Below, one piece after another: positions 34,534 to 43,871 of a DNA stretch of 64,000 nucleotides (position 1 is the first letter of the stretch; each line of letters begins with the position of its first letter). The notes under the pieces were generated by a model that saw only the letters and a list, made by a program, of their open reading frames with translations, made no database searches and was not told where the DNA came from. The position numbers and the translations under genes are program-made. Location of the stretch: positions 558,001 through 622,000 of the forward strand of contig NZ_CANMOO010000001.1 of the NCBI RefSeq assembly GCF_947499585.1, read 5' to 3'. Origin of the DNA: an uncultured Allomuricauda sp. Lineage in GTDB: Bacteria; Bacteroidota; Bacteroidia; Flavobacteriales; Flavobacteriaceae.

Positions 34534-36315
34534 ATGACAAAAACAGTAGGTACATGGATTTTGTTTTTTACACTCTGCTTGTCAAATGGTTTTGGGCAGA
34601 CTTCCTCTTTTACGAAAGGGAAGATAACCAATTCAAAAAACCTTTATAGAGAGAATATGTTCATCCATTACAATGCTCCTGTATTGTTGACTGGGGAATA
34701 CCTTTACTACAGTATCTATTCCATAAATGCCAAAATGAAAGAGTTAAGCACGTTTAGTAAAATTGGCTATGTAGAATTGATTGGGGAAGATACTAATGTC
34801 ATATTCAAGCATAAGATAAAATTAACAGATGGTCTTGGACAGGGAGAGTTTTTCATTCCAGTTACCGTATCTTCTGGCAGCTATAAACTTATTGGATATA
34901 CCCAATGGATGAAAAACAGCGGAAAGAATTACTTTTTCCAAGCCGACATTGGTATTATAAATCCGTTTAAAAACAATCAGGAATCAATTTTAAAACATAT
35001 TGAGATTGCCCAAATAAACACTGGTCCTGATTCGAATATTCCAGATGTTATAGGAGTAAGGGAAAATACTCCTCCTCTTTCATTAAAACCAAACAAGAAA
35101 ATTTTTCAAAAGCGAAATCTGGCTCATTTAAATATAAATGTCCATGAAAAAAATATGATTCAAGGAAATTACTCTATTTCCATTCGAAAAATGGATTCTA
35201 TTGAAGGACCTTTGACGCTCAATGCTCAAGAATACATTATATCTCAGGACAAGGAAAATATTGGTGATAAAAAAACTTTATCGGGCCAAATGTATTTGCC
35301 GGAACTGAGAGGAGAACTTATCTCAGGGAAGATTATACCTAAAGAAGCTAACTTTCCTTTGATTGAGGAAAAATTGGCCCTTTCGATACCTGGTGAACAA
35401 TTTGTTCTCAAGCTTTCCAGAACTGATAAAAAAGGGGCATTTTATTTTAATCTAAACCAAGAATATAAAAATAGCCATGCTTCAATTCAAATTCTTGGAA
35501 AGAACAAGAATAATTATAGAATTCAACTTAATAAACAGTCTGCTGTTAATTACGACGATTTAATATTCAAAACTTTTACCATTACACCAAAAATGAAGAA
35601 TTTGATTTTGGAAAGAAGCGTCTACAATCAAGTAGAAAATGCTTTTGCAGAAATGAAACCAGACACTATTCAGTATAAAGATGCAATTGTCCCAATTTAC
35701 AGAAAGTTTTCCAATGTATACAATTTAGATGATTATACCCGATTTTCAACTATTAGAGAAACTGTTTCAGAGATCATAGAACATGTTTGGGTACAAAGGA
35801 GTACGGATGGAGAGGATGTATTTCAGGTTAGGGGGGACGAAGACACTACTGACTCTAACTTTTTGCCTTTAGTAACGGTAGACGGTATGTTGATACAAAA
35901 TCATGGTGATGTAATTGATTTTAATGCTCGAAAACTAAAAAAAATAAGCATATCCAGAAGTGAATGTGTTATAAACTCGATAACGTATAAAGGAGTTATT
36001 GCTATAGAAACCATAGAAGGTGATTTTTTCGAAGGCTTTAAAAAAGACTATATTACTACAATAGAATTATTTCCGCCTTTAACAGCAAAAAAGTACTTTC
36101 ATCAGGAATATAATGCGGAGACAAAGTCTACTACCCAACAAATACCGGATTTTAGGCAGCAATTACTTTGGTTGCCGCAATTGATATTGGAGAGTGATAA
36201 AACAAAAATTGATTTTTTTACGTCTGATGTTGCTGGTAAATATGAAATTTGTTTAGAGGGATTCACAAGTAAAGGAAATCCTATTTCTGTAAAGGAAACA
36301 TTTATGGTAGAGTAA
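34534..36315 (+). CDS. Large secreted protein, MG2-like N-terminal domain
   Basis: 593 aa from the ATG at 34534; the longer frame starts with GTG inside the DUF4249 gene. Signal peptide (TKTVGTWILFFTLCLSNGFGQ, about 22 residues). Residues about 35-130 contain FIHYNAPVLLTGEYLYYSIYS and GQGEFFIPVTVSSGSYKLIGYTQWM, a pattern reminiscent of macroglobulin MG2-type beta domains fused to TonB systems in Bacteroidetes. The middle and C-terminal parts are beta-rich without recognised motif. It is last in the four-gene operon, probably a periplasmic or surface component of the same uptake system. The MG2 relation is a suggestion. Confidence 0.65.
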   Translation: MTKTVGTWILFFTLCLSNGFGQTSSFTKGKITNSKNLYRENMFIHYNAPVLLTGEYLYYSIYSINAKMKELSTFSKIGYVELIGEDTNVIFKHKIKLTDGLGQGEFFIPVTVSSGSYKLIGYTQWMKNSGKNYFFQADIGIINPFKNNQESILKHIEIAQINTGPDSNIPDVIGVRENTPPLSLKPNKKIFQKRNLAHLNINVHEKNMIQGNYSISIRKMDSIEGPLTLNAQEYIISQDKENIGDKKTLSGQMYLPELRGELISGKIIPKEANFPLIEEKLALSIPGEQFVLKLSRTDKKGAFYFNLNQEYKNSHASIQILGKNKNNYRIQLNKQSAVNYDDLIFKTFTITPKMKNLILERSVYNQVENAFAEMKPDTIQYKDAIVPIYRKFSNVYNLDDYTRFSTIRETVSEIIEHVWVQRSTDGEDVFQVRGDEDTTDSNFLPLVTVDGMLIQNHGDVIDFNARKLKKISISRSECVINSITYKGVIAIETIEGDFFEGFKKDYITTIELFPPLTAKKYFHQEYNAETKSTTQQIPDFRQQLLWLPQLILESDKTKIDFFTSDVAGKYEICLEGFTSKGNPISVKETFMVE

Positions 36316-36463
36316 TTCTTTCAGGTTAGGTGTATACCTATCAAACATCGTAAAACTTTACAAATACCATTGGAATAAATACAACTAGATTTTTACGCAT
36401 ATGTTGTAACAAAATAAGTATTCCACCAACAGATAAGTAAAACACTTAAAAACAAATCAAAAA

Positions 36464-37261
36464 ATGAACGCACACGAAATCGACTATGAAATTTACGGAG
36501 AGGAAATGCAATATGTGGAGATTGAACTAGATCCACAAGAAGCAGTAGTTGCCGAAGCAGGTAGCTTTATGATGATGGATACCGATATAAAAATGGATAC
36601 TATTTTCGGAGACGGCTCTGGCCAAGATTCTGGAGTATTAGGCAAATTGTTCTCTGCGGGAAAACGATTATTGACAGGTGAAAGTCTTTTTATGACTGCT
36701 TTTTTAAATATAGGGCAAGGTAAAAAGAAAGCAAGCTTTGCTTCACCATATCCTGGTAAAATACTTCCTATTGACCTATCAGAAAAAGGTGGAAAATTCA
36801 TTTGTCAAAAAGATGCCTTTTTATGCGCTGCAAAAGGCGTTTCTGTAGGGATTGAATTCTCTAAACGCCTAGGTCGGGGTCTTTTTGGTGGTGAAGGCTT
36901 TATTATGCAAAAGTTGGAAGGTGATGGAATGGCCTTTGTCCATGCTGGTGGTACTATGGCAAAAAAAGAACTGGCAGCAGGTGAAGTATTAAAGGTGGAT
37001 ACAGGTTGTATTGTTGGTTTCTCACATACCGTAGATTATGATATTGAATTTGTTGGAGGCATAAAAAATACCGTTTTTGGAGGTGAAGGCCTGTTTTTTG
37101 CTACACTTAAAGGTCCAGGAACCGTTTATGTGCAATCACTACCGTTTAGCCGACTGGCAGGTAGGGTATTGGCTTCTATTCCAAGAGGTGGAAAGGACAA
37201 AGGAGAAGGCAGTATTCTGGGCGGGCTTGGAGACATTGTCATGGGAGATAATAGATTCTAG
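36464..37261 (+). CDS. AIM24/TIGR00266 family protein
   Basis: 265 aa. The N-terminal segment [25 protein letters not shown] and the glycine-rich beta strands ([56 protein letters not shown]) are the TIGR00266 pattern; the trimeric beta-prism fold is related to yeast AIM24. There is no signal peptide. Biochemical role unknown. It is first of four same-strand genes (with DUF2461, NudK, MsrA-like). Confidence 0.92.
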   Translation: MNAHEIDYEIYGEEMQYVEIELDPQEAVVAEAGSFMMMDTDIKMDTIFGDGSGQDSGVLGKLFSAGKRLLTGESLFMTAFLNIGQGKKKASFASPYPGKILPIDLSEKGGKFICQKDAFLCAAKGVSVGIEFSKRLGRGLFGGEGFIMQKLEGDGMAFVHAGGTMAKKELAAGEVLKVDTGCIVGFSHTVDYDIEFVGGIKNTVFGGEGLFFATLKGPGTVYVQSLPFSRLAGRVLASIPRGGKDKGEGSILGGLGDIVMGDNRF

Positions 37262-37349
37262 TTTTCTGTTGTCAGTTTTGAAGCAGTCAAGAATTGTAGA
37301 TTTATAGGAAAGGAAATAGTTTTATTTTTAAGCCTTTCAATATATCTCA

Positions 37350-38003
37350 ATGGATTTTCAAGACCTATTTAACTTTCTTACCGAATTACAACAAAACAAT
37401 GCTAAAGAATGGATGGATACCAACCGTAAGTGGTACAAATCTCTTCGTGGGGATTTTATCCTTTGGTTGGATCGTCTGGATATGATCATGGCACAATTGG
37501 ATGATGACTATTATCCCACTCCTGGTAAAAAGGGGATTAATAGAATCAATAATAATCTTATGTTCCATCCGCATAAACCCATTTACAAGGACCATTTTGG
37601 AGCAGGTTTGGATAAAGCTCCAAACTCAGCAGATTTTTATATTGAAGTAGGCGTAAAACAATGCCTATTGGCTGGGGGATTTTGGCGTCCAGACCCTAAG
37701 ACATTGAGAAGTATTCGTGAAGGAATAGATTACAATGGGGAAGAACTACTGGAAATCATAGAAAAACCGTCTTTTAAAAAATTGTTTGGTGGGCTTTATG
37801 AGGATGAAAAATTGACCAATGCGCCCAAAGGGTTTACCAATAACCATCCACATATTCAATTGCTTAGAAACAAAACCTTTGCAGTGGAACACCAAATGGA
37901 GATGAGTGAGGTGTTAAGAGATGATTTTGAAGAAAAAATTAAAGTAGTTTATTTGGAGATGCTTCCTTTCCGACGATATTTGAACAACGCAGCAACAGTT
38001 TAG
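37350..38003 (+). CDS. DUF2461 family protein
   Basis: 217 aa, full family length. Signatures are FNFLTELQQNNAKEWMDTNRKWYKSLR, YYPTPGKKGINRINNNLMF, PIYKDHFGAGLDK, FYIEVG and GGFWRPDPKTLRSIREGIDYN. It is cytoplasmic, function unproven. The stop is 8 bp before the nudK start, so they are probably co-transcribed. Confidence 0.92.
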   Translation: MDFQDLFNFLTELQQNNAKEWMDTNRKWYKSLRGDFILWLDRLDMIMAQLDDDYYPTPGKKGINRINNNLMFHPHKPIYKDHFGAGLDKAPNSADFYIEVGVKQCLLAGGFWRPDPKTLRSIREGIDYNGEELLEIIEKPSFKKLFGGLYEDEKLTNAPKGFTNNHPHIQLLRNKTFAVEHQMEMSEVLRDDFEEKIKVVYLEMLPFRRYLNNAATV

Positions 38004-38011
38004 TCCAGATT

Positions 38012-38596
38012 ATGAAATACGGGAAGGTTAGGAATATTAAAAAGGAATTACTATCAGACAATTGGTATTCCTTACATAAGGTCACTTTTGAATATCAGAG
38101 AGAAGATGGCGAATGGGAAACCCAAATACGAGAAGCTTACGACCGCGGAAATGGTGCAGTGATTCTTTTATATAACAAGGAAAAAGGTTCGGTAATCTTA
38201 ACCAGACAGTTTAGAATGCCTACCTATTTAAATGGTAATGAAGGTGGGATGATGGTTGAAGCCTGTGCAGGAATTTTAGAAAAAGAGAATGCAGAGCAAA
38301 CCATTATCATGGAAGTGGAAGAAGAAACGGGTTATAAAATCACCGAGGTTCAAAAAGTATTTGAGTCGTATATGTCACCAGGGTCGGTTACTGAGGTGCT
38401 GTATTTTTTTATTGGACAATATGAGGCAAACATGAAGGTCAGCGAAGGAGGCGGTGCTGAAGATGAGACCGAAAACATAGAAGTTTTGGAAATGACTTTT
38501 CAAAAAGCGCAGCAAATGATGTCTAACGGAGAAATTAAAGATGCAAAAACCATTATGCTGCTTCAGTATGCTCAGATAAATGGGTTATTTGGTTGA
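38012..38596 (+). CDS. nudK: NudK-type GDP-mannose pyrophosphatase (Nudix)
   Basis: 194 aa. It is strongly like E. coli NudK along its whole length: LSDNWYSLHKVTFEYQREDG, REAYDRGNGAVILLYN, TRQFRMPTYLNGNEGGMMVEACAG, SYMSPGSVTEVLYFF, GGGAEDETENIEVLE. The Nudix box around residues 87-108 keeps the catalytic EVEEETGY, while the first Glu is Asn and the usual Arg is Met. It hydrolyses nucleotide sugars such as GDP-mannose, removing surplus or damaged nucleotides. It follows DUF2461 by 8 bp. Confidence 0.92.
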   Translation: MKYGKVRNIKKELLSDNWYSLHKVTFEYQREDGEWETQIREAYDRGNGAVILLYNKEKGSVILTRQFRMPTYLNGNEGGMMVEACAGILEKENAEQTIIMEVEEETGYKITEVQKVFESYMSPGSVTEVLYFFIGQYEANMKVSEGGGAEDETENIEVLEMTFQKAQQMMSNGEIKDAKTIMLLQYAQINGLFG

Positions 38597-38617
38597 ATTT
38601 TTAACGACCAAGGGTGT

Positions 38618-39136
38618 ATGGAAATCAAAAGAGTTGCCTTAGGTGGTGGGTGTCATTGGTGCACCGAAGCTGTTTTTTTGTCTCTATACGGGGTTAATAA
38701 AGTGGAACAAGGATTTGTTTCTCAAAAAGGAGGAGAAAGTTCTTTTTCCGAAGCAATAATAGTGACGTATGACCCTTTAGAAATTTCCTTAAAGGATTTA
38801 ATTGAAATTCACCTACATACCCATCAAAGTACTTCTGAACATTCATTTAGACACAAGTATCGTTCTGCAGTCTATGTTTTTTCCGAAAAAGACTTCGATG
38901 AATCTAATAGGATTTTGAAAGTATTGCAGGCGGACTTCAGCAAAAATCTGATTACAAAAACATTTTACTTCAAAGCATTCAAACCTTCGGACGAACAGTT
39001 TCACAATTACTATTATTCAAATCCTGAAAAGCCGTTTTGCAAATCATATATAGACCCTAAACTAAAGGTGCTCATGACCAAATATTCAAGGTTCATGAAA
39101 AACATCACTGATGAAATATTCCTTAAGGGGCAGTAG
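38618..39136 (+). CDS. Divergent peptide-methionine (S)-S-oxide reductase (MsrA-like)
   Basis: 172 aa. GGGC12HWC15 matches the MsrA active-site motif GCFW(G/C) with His in place of Phe and a second cysteine. SEAIIVTYDP retains the catalytic Glu, HKYRSAVYVFS the Tyr, and FHNYYYSNPEKPFCKSYIDPKL the C-terminal cysteine region. The Asp-containing GNDxGTQ loop is replaced by a shorter EHSFRH segment. It would reduce methionine sulfoxide in the cytoplasm; altered residues make the exact activity uncertain. It lies 21 bp after nudK. Confidence 0.8.
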   Translation: MEIKRVALGGGCHWCTEAVFLSLYGVNKVEQGFVSQKGGESSFSEAIIVTYDPLEISLKDLIEIHLHTHQSTSEHSFRHKYRSAVYVFSEKDFDESNRILKVLQADFSKNLITKTFYFKAFKPSDEQFHNYYYSNPEKPFCKSYIDPKLKVLMTKYSRFMKNITDEIFLKGQ

Positions 39137-39537
39137 TTTCAAATCATGTATTTGTGCTTTAGGATGCACTATCCATTCGTTAAGAATAAGCCAAATGATG
39201 TCATATTTTTATAACAGAAGTATCATGATAGAAATATAAATAGTTATAAATATTTGATTTTCAATTACTTACAACTAATGCACCTCTTTTTCACGTTAGC
39301 TTACACAAATTGCAAGTTGTAAGTAAGAAAGTTTACCTCCGTACTTATCACCAGTTAAAAGCTACAAATAATTTTTGCTTTTAAGATTAAAGAAGGTTTG
39401 GCCAAATCTTTTCAAATGAATAAAAAAGGATGCAAAATGTTTGATCCATGTTTATCTCTAAACAATCTTGGGATAAACTATTAAATCAATATGATGTAGC
39501 CAATAATTAAACACTTTAACCCTTTTAAAATTTAATA
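39137..39537. promoter_or_regulatory. 401-bp upstream region with inverted repeats
   Basis: TTACTTACAACT (39265-39276) and AGTTGTAAGTAA (39315-39326) form a 12-bp inverted repeat 38 bp apart. Just before the right arm is GCTTACACAAATTGCAAGT (39299-39317). Several CTTRCA/TGYAAG half sites cluster here, 210-270 bp ahead of the propeller lipoprotein. A similar motif is at 59164-59181. The rest of the region is AT-rich without a gene. Confidence 0.45.
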
Positions 39538-40935
39538 ATGAAAACTTCTAAACTTCCTTTATTTATGATTTTGGCCATGTCTTTGATTTTGGCCTCCTGT
39601 AGCTCCGACGATTTTGTTGGTAACTCAGATGATGTGGACCCTGGTGATGACCAAGGTAATACAGATACTTTTGTTGGTGCGGTGTATGCCATGACAAACG
39701 GAGATGGACAGATTGTTGGTACAAATGTTCAAGGACCAAATACCATTATTGCTTATGGAAGAGATGAGAATGGGGCATTAACGCCCATTGGACCTTTTGC
39801 TACAAATGGAAATGGTGGTGATTATGATGGTGGTGAAGGATTAGATCCTCTAATTTCTGCTTACGCATTGACCAAAACAGACAATAACGAAAATCTTCTT
39901 GCTGTAAATGCAGGGAGCAATACCATTACTTCTTTTAATATTCAAGATGACTATTCACTTGAGATAGCAGGCACTCCACAGCCAACTGGGGCTTTAGGCC
40001 CAAATAGTATTGCTTTTTCTGAAAGAGATGCCGATGGGGCAAAAGGCATTGTTTATGTATCGAATATTACTCGCGCTGAATTTTTGTTAGGCGGTGAGCC
40101 CATGCATCAAGGAACAGTGACTGGTTTTTGGTTGTTAGATGATGGTTCTTTAAGTCCAATTGCTGGTTCTACAAGAGATTTGGTAGTTAGACCATCTGCA
40201 ATACAGTTTTCGCCTGACGGTAACTGGCTGGTAGTTACCTCAATCAATTCAGGTGCTGCGGCTCTTGGTTCTGGAAGCGAAGATGAAGTAACTGTTTATA
40301 ATGTTGGTAATGGTGGGTTGTTGAGTGATACACCATGGGGTACGGCAACGTCAACATTTAGAGATAATGCCGAAGGAAGAAATTTGCCTTCTGCAATTGG
40401 GTTCCAAATTGTTAGTGATAATTATGTTGTGGTTACCGAGGCCAGAGAGTTTCAGCCAGATGGAACGCCACCAGCATTCCCTGCATTGCAAGATGGTTCG
40501 GTTTCAACATGGCAAATTCAATCAAACGGGAGTTTGACACCAATAAGTTTGGATGTGGCTTCCGGAGAAAATAATACAGGAAGAACGGCGTGTTGGTTAG
40601 ATTTTACAGCTGATGGTAACACGTTCTTTGTATCTAACGCTATTGAGGCTGGTTTGGCGGCTTATAGTTTTAATAATGGGGTGGTTGAATTGATAGACCA
40701 AACAGCTGCTCAAGGTCAAGGGACCGGAGGTGCAGATAACGGCCCTGATGCTTTTGCGGTTACCGAAGGTTGGATTGATATGTGGATTACAGACGACGGA
40801 GCATATTTGTATCAGTTGTTTGGTTTGGATGGAACTATTGGGATTTATCGTGTAAATGGTCAAAGTTTGGAATTTGTTGGAGAAGAATCTGGAAACCTTC
40901 CAGATACCAATACCCAAGGAATAGTGGCTATTTAA
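39538..40935 (+). CDS. Lactonase/YVTN-like beta-propeller lipoprotein
   Basis: 465 aa. Lipoprotein signal (LASC, Cys21), an acidic linker (SSDDFVGNSDDVDPGDDQGN), then about seven propeller blades with recurrent SFNIQDDYSLEIA, VRPSAIQFSPDGNWLVVTS, LPSAIGFQIVSDNYVVVTEAR and CWLDFTADGNTFFVSNA motifs. The blade pattern resembles 6-phosphogluconolactonase or lactonase-like propellers but active residues are not evident, so binding is as likely as catalysis. It is transcribed alone, ending at a terminator. Confidence 0.85.
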   Translation: MKTSKLPLFMILAMSLILASCSSDDFVGNSDDVDPGDDQGNTDTFVGAVYAMTNGDGQIVGTNVQGPNTIIAYGRDENGALTPIGPFATNGNGGDYDGGEGLDPLISAYALTKTDNNENLLAVNAGSNTITSFNIQDDYSLEIAGTPQPTGALGPNSIAFSERDADGAKGIVYVSNITRAEFLLGGEPMHQGTVTGFWLLDDGSLSPIAGSTRDLVVRPSAIQFSPDGNWLVVTSINSGAAALGSGSEDEVTVYNVGNGGLLSDTPWGTATSTFRDNAEGRNLPSAIGFQIVSDNYVVVTEAREFQPDGTPPAFPALQDGSVSTWQIQSNGSLTPISLDVASGENNTGRTACWLDFTADGNTFFVSNAIEAGLAAYSFNNGVVELIDQTAAQGQGTGGADNGPDAFAVTEGWIDMWITDDGAYLYQLFGLDGTIGIYRVNGQSLEFVGEESGNLPDTNTQGIVAI

Positions 40936-40970
40936 CAATTCTGTTTTTAAGTTGTTTTGTTTGATGGAAT

Positions 40971-41001
40971 CGAGAGAAGCTGCCTTCTCTCGGTTCTTTT
41001 T
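40971..41001 (+). terminator. Terminator after the propeller lipoprotein
   Basis: CGAGAGAAG (40971-40979) pairs with CTTCTCTCG (40984-40992) around a 4-nt loop, then GTTCTTTTTT. It is oriented for the plus-strand gene and also lies at the 3' end of the convergent dacB-like gene. Confidence 0.85.
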
Positions 41002-41004
41002 TGG

Positions 41005-42291
41005 TTAATATTTTTCGCGAAGTAGATTGAGAACTGATTCAATCTCTAGACGTATTTGAGATGTAGACACTGTAAAATGATTGTTCATAAAACTAAAAAT
41101 CAAAATTTTTCCAGATTTTGTTTTTAGATAACCACTTAAATTATAATTGTTGCCCAGAGAACCCGATTTCGCAAAAATGTAAGGCGCAATATTCGAGTTT
41201 TTCCAAGTTGCAATTGTCCCAGAAGAATCCCACATAGGGAAAATTCGAAACAAGCGTTCTTCTGGTATCTCTTCATATATTTTTTGAAGTATTTGGGTCA
41301 TTGACCTTGGAGTGAACAGATTGTACCTTGATAGTCCAGAACCATCGACCCACCTTGGCTTGTGTTCTAAATCAGTCAATTCGTTTTCCAGCATATATGT
41401 TATACTGGTTTGCGTACTCAATGTATCAGATAGGGTAGAAGAACCAACCATCAATAACTGCTCTGCTAGAAAATTATCACTTTCATAGAGCATTTGCTTA
41501 TAAATGGAATCGGAGGCTATTCCGTAAAGCACTTTTTTTTCTTCCGTAGGAAAACTGTCAAGGAGCATTACATTTTTTTTCAAAACTTGCTCCAGTAGTT
41601 TCTTTGTAAATGCATTACTAGTTATAAAAGGTACTTGCAAGGTATCTTGGTTATTGGGTTTTATATAGAATTGGTTTGTAAACTCTTCCCTTTGTTTAGG
41701 TTTATCTTGAATGGAAACCTTATCCAATAAAAAATGAGGAGATGCTTTTAATTCACCATTGTTTGAAATGGTAGCAACATTCCCATAAAGCGGAAGTGTA
41801 TTTTTTTGGGGTGAAAAATAAGTGTCATAATCTTCCCATGCCCATCCAGGACCAAACCTATTCTCTTCAGAATTATTAAGGTGCAGGGCAAGATGGTCAT
41901 ATTTTTTAAGCAAGGTGATTCCTGTACTATCCATAAAATAGGGATGAAGCCACGCAGGGTCTCCAGTGCCTTCTGCATAAAGGGTATCATTTTGAATACT
42001 ATATTTTAAGGTGGGAATCTTTTTTGGCAGCAGTTTTAGGCCGGTATACAGGGTAACCACTTTTACATTACTTGCTGGGGTAAAGTATCTATCACCATTG
42101 GTATTATAAATGGTCTCAGTTGTCTTGGAATCGACTACAACTAAACCATGAAAAGAATTTTTTAAGTCTCCGTTATTTAGCCTGGAATCAAATTTAGATA
42201 GATGAGACGAAGCACAGCCAAAAAGAAAGAAAAATCCTATAAACACTACAATAGGAAAATATTTAATACGCTGATTATATGGGTTGTACAT
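41005..42291 (-). CDS. dacB: D-alanyl-D-alanine carboxypeptidase/endopeptidase (PBP4, S13)
   Basis: 428 aa. Lipobox FLFGC (Cys26) gives a periplasmic lipoprotein. S13 motifs are present: S74-N-V-K77 in TPASNVKVVT, SDN in YESDNFLAE, and KSG in FAKSGSLGN (Gly in place of Thr-Gly of KTG). It cleaves D-Ala-D-Ala or cross-link peptides of peptidoglycan. The domain inserted between SxxK and SDN is shorter than in E. coli PBP4. It is divergent from a small conserved flavobacterial gene. Confidence 0.9.
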   Translation of the reverse strand: MYNPYNQRIKYFPIVVFIGFFFLFGCASSHLSKFDSRLNNGDLKNSFHGLVVVDSKTTETIYNTNGDRYFTPASNVKVVTLYTGLKLLPKKIPTLKYSIQNDTLYAEGTGDPAWLHPYFMDSTGITLLKKYDHLALHLNNSEENRFGPGWAWEDYDTYFSPQKNTLPLYGNVATISNNGELKASPHFLLDKVSIQDKPKQREEFTNQFYIKPNNQDTLQVPFITSNAFTKKLLEQVLKKNVMLLDSFPTEEKKVLYGIASDSIYKQMLYESDNFLAEQLLMVGSSTLSDTLSTQTSITYMLENELTDLEHKPRWVDGSGLSRYNLFTPRSMTQILQKIYEEIPEERLFRIFPMWDSSGTIATWKNSNIAPYIFAKSGSLGNNYNLSGYLKTKSGKILIFSFMNNHFTVSTSQIRLEIESVLNLLREKY

Positions 42292-42411
42292 ATTTACTGT
42301 TTATCGAATTTAACACGAAATTATTTAATTTTTAACGGCAATTTGACGCATTTGTGCATGATTTTTCTTAATTTAGATGACAACCTTTTAATCCAATATA
42401 ATCAAATTTCT

Positions 42412-42609
42412 ATGCCCAGAGCAATGTTAGATTACACCAAAACTATTTTACAAAAAGTTAGTTTTGATGCTAAACTATTCGCAAAAGAATTACAGAAAGC
42501 TGTTTCAAGGTTATTACCAAGTGAAATTGAAGAACTCAAAATCTGGTTAGAATATTTTATTTTAGACAAGCCAGAATTGCATCCCACATTAATTTTAATA
42601 AAAGCATAA
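42412..42609 (+). CDS. Small conserved flavobacterial protein
   Basis: 65 aa, beginning MPRAMLDYTKTILQKVSFD and continuing FAKELQKAVSRLLPSEIEELKIWLEYF. A longer in-frame version begins at 42202 but runs antisense to the dacB start; the short form matches a helical protein seen in many Flavobacteriaceae (recollection, not searched). ATG at 42424 is an alternative. No signal peptide or known domain. A strong terminator follows. Role unknown. Confidence 0.7.
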   Translation: MPRAMLDYTKTILQKVSFDAKLFAKELQKAVSRLLPSEIEELKIWLEYFILDKPELHPTLILIKA

Positions 42610-42613
42610 AAAT

Positions 42614-42640
42614 AAGAGCCGCTCAAGCGGCTCTTTTCAT
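42614..42640. terminator. Intrinsic terminator
   Basis: AAGAGCCGCT (42614-42623) pairs with AGCGGCTCTT (42626-42635), then TTC. T-runs occur on both sides, so it can serve the small gene and the convergent oxyR-like gene. Confidence 0.88.
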
Positions 42641-42659
42641 TTTAACTATCCACTAAAGG

Positions 42660-43604
42660 TTAATTTTTACCGAGTGGACTAATTATTTTCACGTCTTGAA
42701 AAGCTATGGCACCTCTCACAATGCCAGAGATTACTTCTTTCAATGCCTCTGTAATTTGAATTTTAAGTTCGCTCTTATGATAAATTAAACTTATCTCACG
42801 AGCTGGAGAAGGGTTTTTGAAGGGCCTTAAATATTGCTTTTTCTTCTGTTCTAAATCTAACGTATTTAGATATGGGAGCAGTGTCATTCCCATACCTTCA
42901 TCTGCCAAACTGACTAGCGTTTCAAAACTGCCACTTTCAATTTTAAATTGCTCATCGTGAAGATTCTTAGGGGATTTGCAAAGATTTATTACACCATCCC
43001 TAAAACAATGTCCGTCTTGTAATAAAAGGATATCATTAACATCTAAATCTTCAGTGGTCAACTGATTCAGTGATGACAAACGATGGCTCTTAGGCACATA
43101 ACCTACAAATGGTTCATAATAAAGAGGACGTTCTTTAATAAATTCAATTTCTAATGGGGTAGCCGCTATTGCAGCGTCTAAATGTCCATCCAAAATGTTT
43201 CGTATTAAGGTATCTGTTGATTGTTCTTTAATAATGAGATTTACCTTAGGATACTTTTTTATAAAAGTGTTCAAAAACATGGGAAGTAATGTGGGCATAA
43301 CCGTGGGTATAATACCTATGGTATAATCTCCCCCAATAAACCCTTTGTCTTGGTCAACTATGTCTTTAATCCGTTCAGCTTCAGCTACAATGTTTTTGGC
43401 TTGAGCTACTATTTTTTTTCCCACCTCAGTAATGGAAATGGGTTTTTTACTTCGATCAAATATTAAAATATCAAGCTCATCCTCAAGCTTTTGTACCTGC
43501 ATGCTTAATGTAGGTTGAGTAACAAAACTCTTTTCCGCAGCAAGAGTGAAATTTTTGTATTCTGCAACAGCCAAAACATACTGTAATTGGGTTATAGTCA
43601 TCAA
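42660..43604 (-). CDS. oxyR: OxyR-like LysR family hydrogen-peroxide regulator
   Basis: 314 aa. N-terminal LysR helix-turn-helix (TITQLQYVLAVAEYKNFTLAAEKSFVTQPTLS) and C-terminal sensor domain. C200 in LLLQDGHCFRDG and C209 in INLCK are 9 residues apart, matching the E. coli OxyR redox pair C199/C208, so it should sense peroxide by disulfide formation. No catalase or peroxidase gene is in the window beside it. A dyad at 43637-43653 just upstream may be its own site. Second Met (43601) is an alternative start. Confidence 0.9.
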   Translation of the reverse strand: MMTITQLQYVLAVAEYKNFTLAAEKSFVTQPTLSMQVQKLEDELDILIFDRSKKPISITEVGKKIVAQAKNIVAEAERIKDIVDQDKGFIGGDYTIGIIPTVMPTLLPMFLNTFIKKYPKVNLIIKEQSTDTLIRNILDGHLDAAIAATPLEIEFIKERPLYYEPFVGYVPKSHRLSSLNQLTTEDLDVNDILLLQDGHCFRDGVINLCKSPKNLHDEQFKIESGSFETLVSLADEGMGMTLLPYLNTLDLEQKKKQYLRPFKNPSPAREISLIYHKSELKIQITEALKEVISGIVRGAIAFQDVKIISPLGKN

Positions 43605-43636
43605 TTATAAATTAGTGATATAAAAATATGAAAAAC

Positions 43637-43653
43637 TATCAGTTTAATCTATA
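43637..43653. promoter_or_regulatory. LysR-type dyad upstream of oxyR
   Basis: TAT-N11-ATA, a T-N11-A palindrome, is 33 bp before the oxyR start, the usual location of LysR autoregulatory sites. Only one such box is clear; OxyR sites usually comprise two. Confidence 0.35.
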
Positions 43654-43871
43654 ATGGACTAAGGAAAGATATTTGGTCTTCAATAGAAAGATGAAGTAGA
43701 AAAAAAATCAACGATGCCAATGGTTAAATTGCAAATCTTTATATTTATTTAATACCGAACCATTACAACCAAGAGGATAGTTATGTGGTTGAGTTGTTTG
43801 ATAGTATTGGTTTAAAATGGTTAGTAAACAAGTAACTAAATGTAACGTTTAATGGGCATAGGACAAAATGA

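Noticed and set aside
42202..42411. N-terminal extension of the small protein at 42412
   Set aside because: It would run antisense to the dacB start and signal peptide. The downstream ATG gives the better protein.
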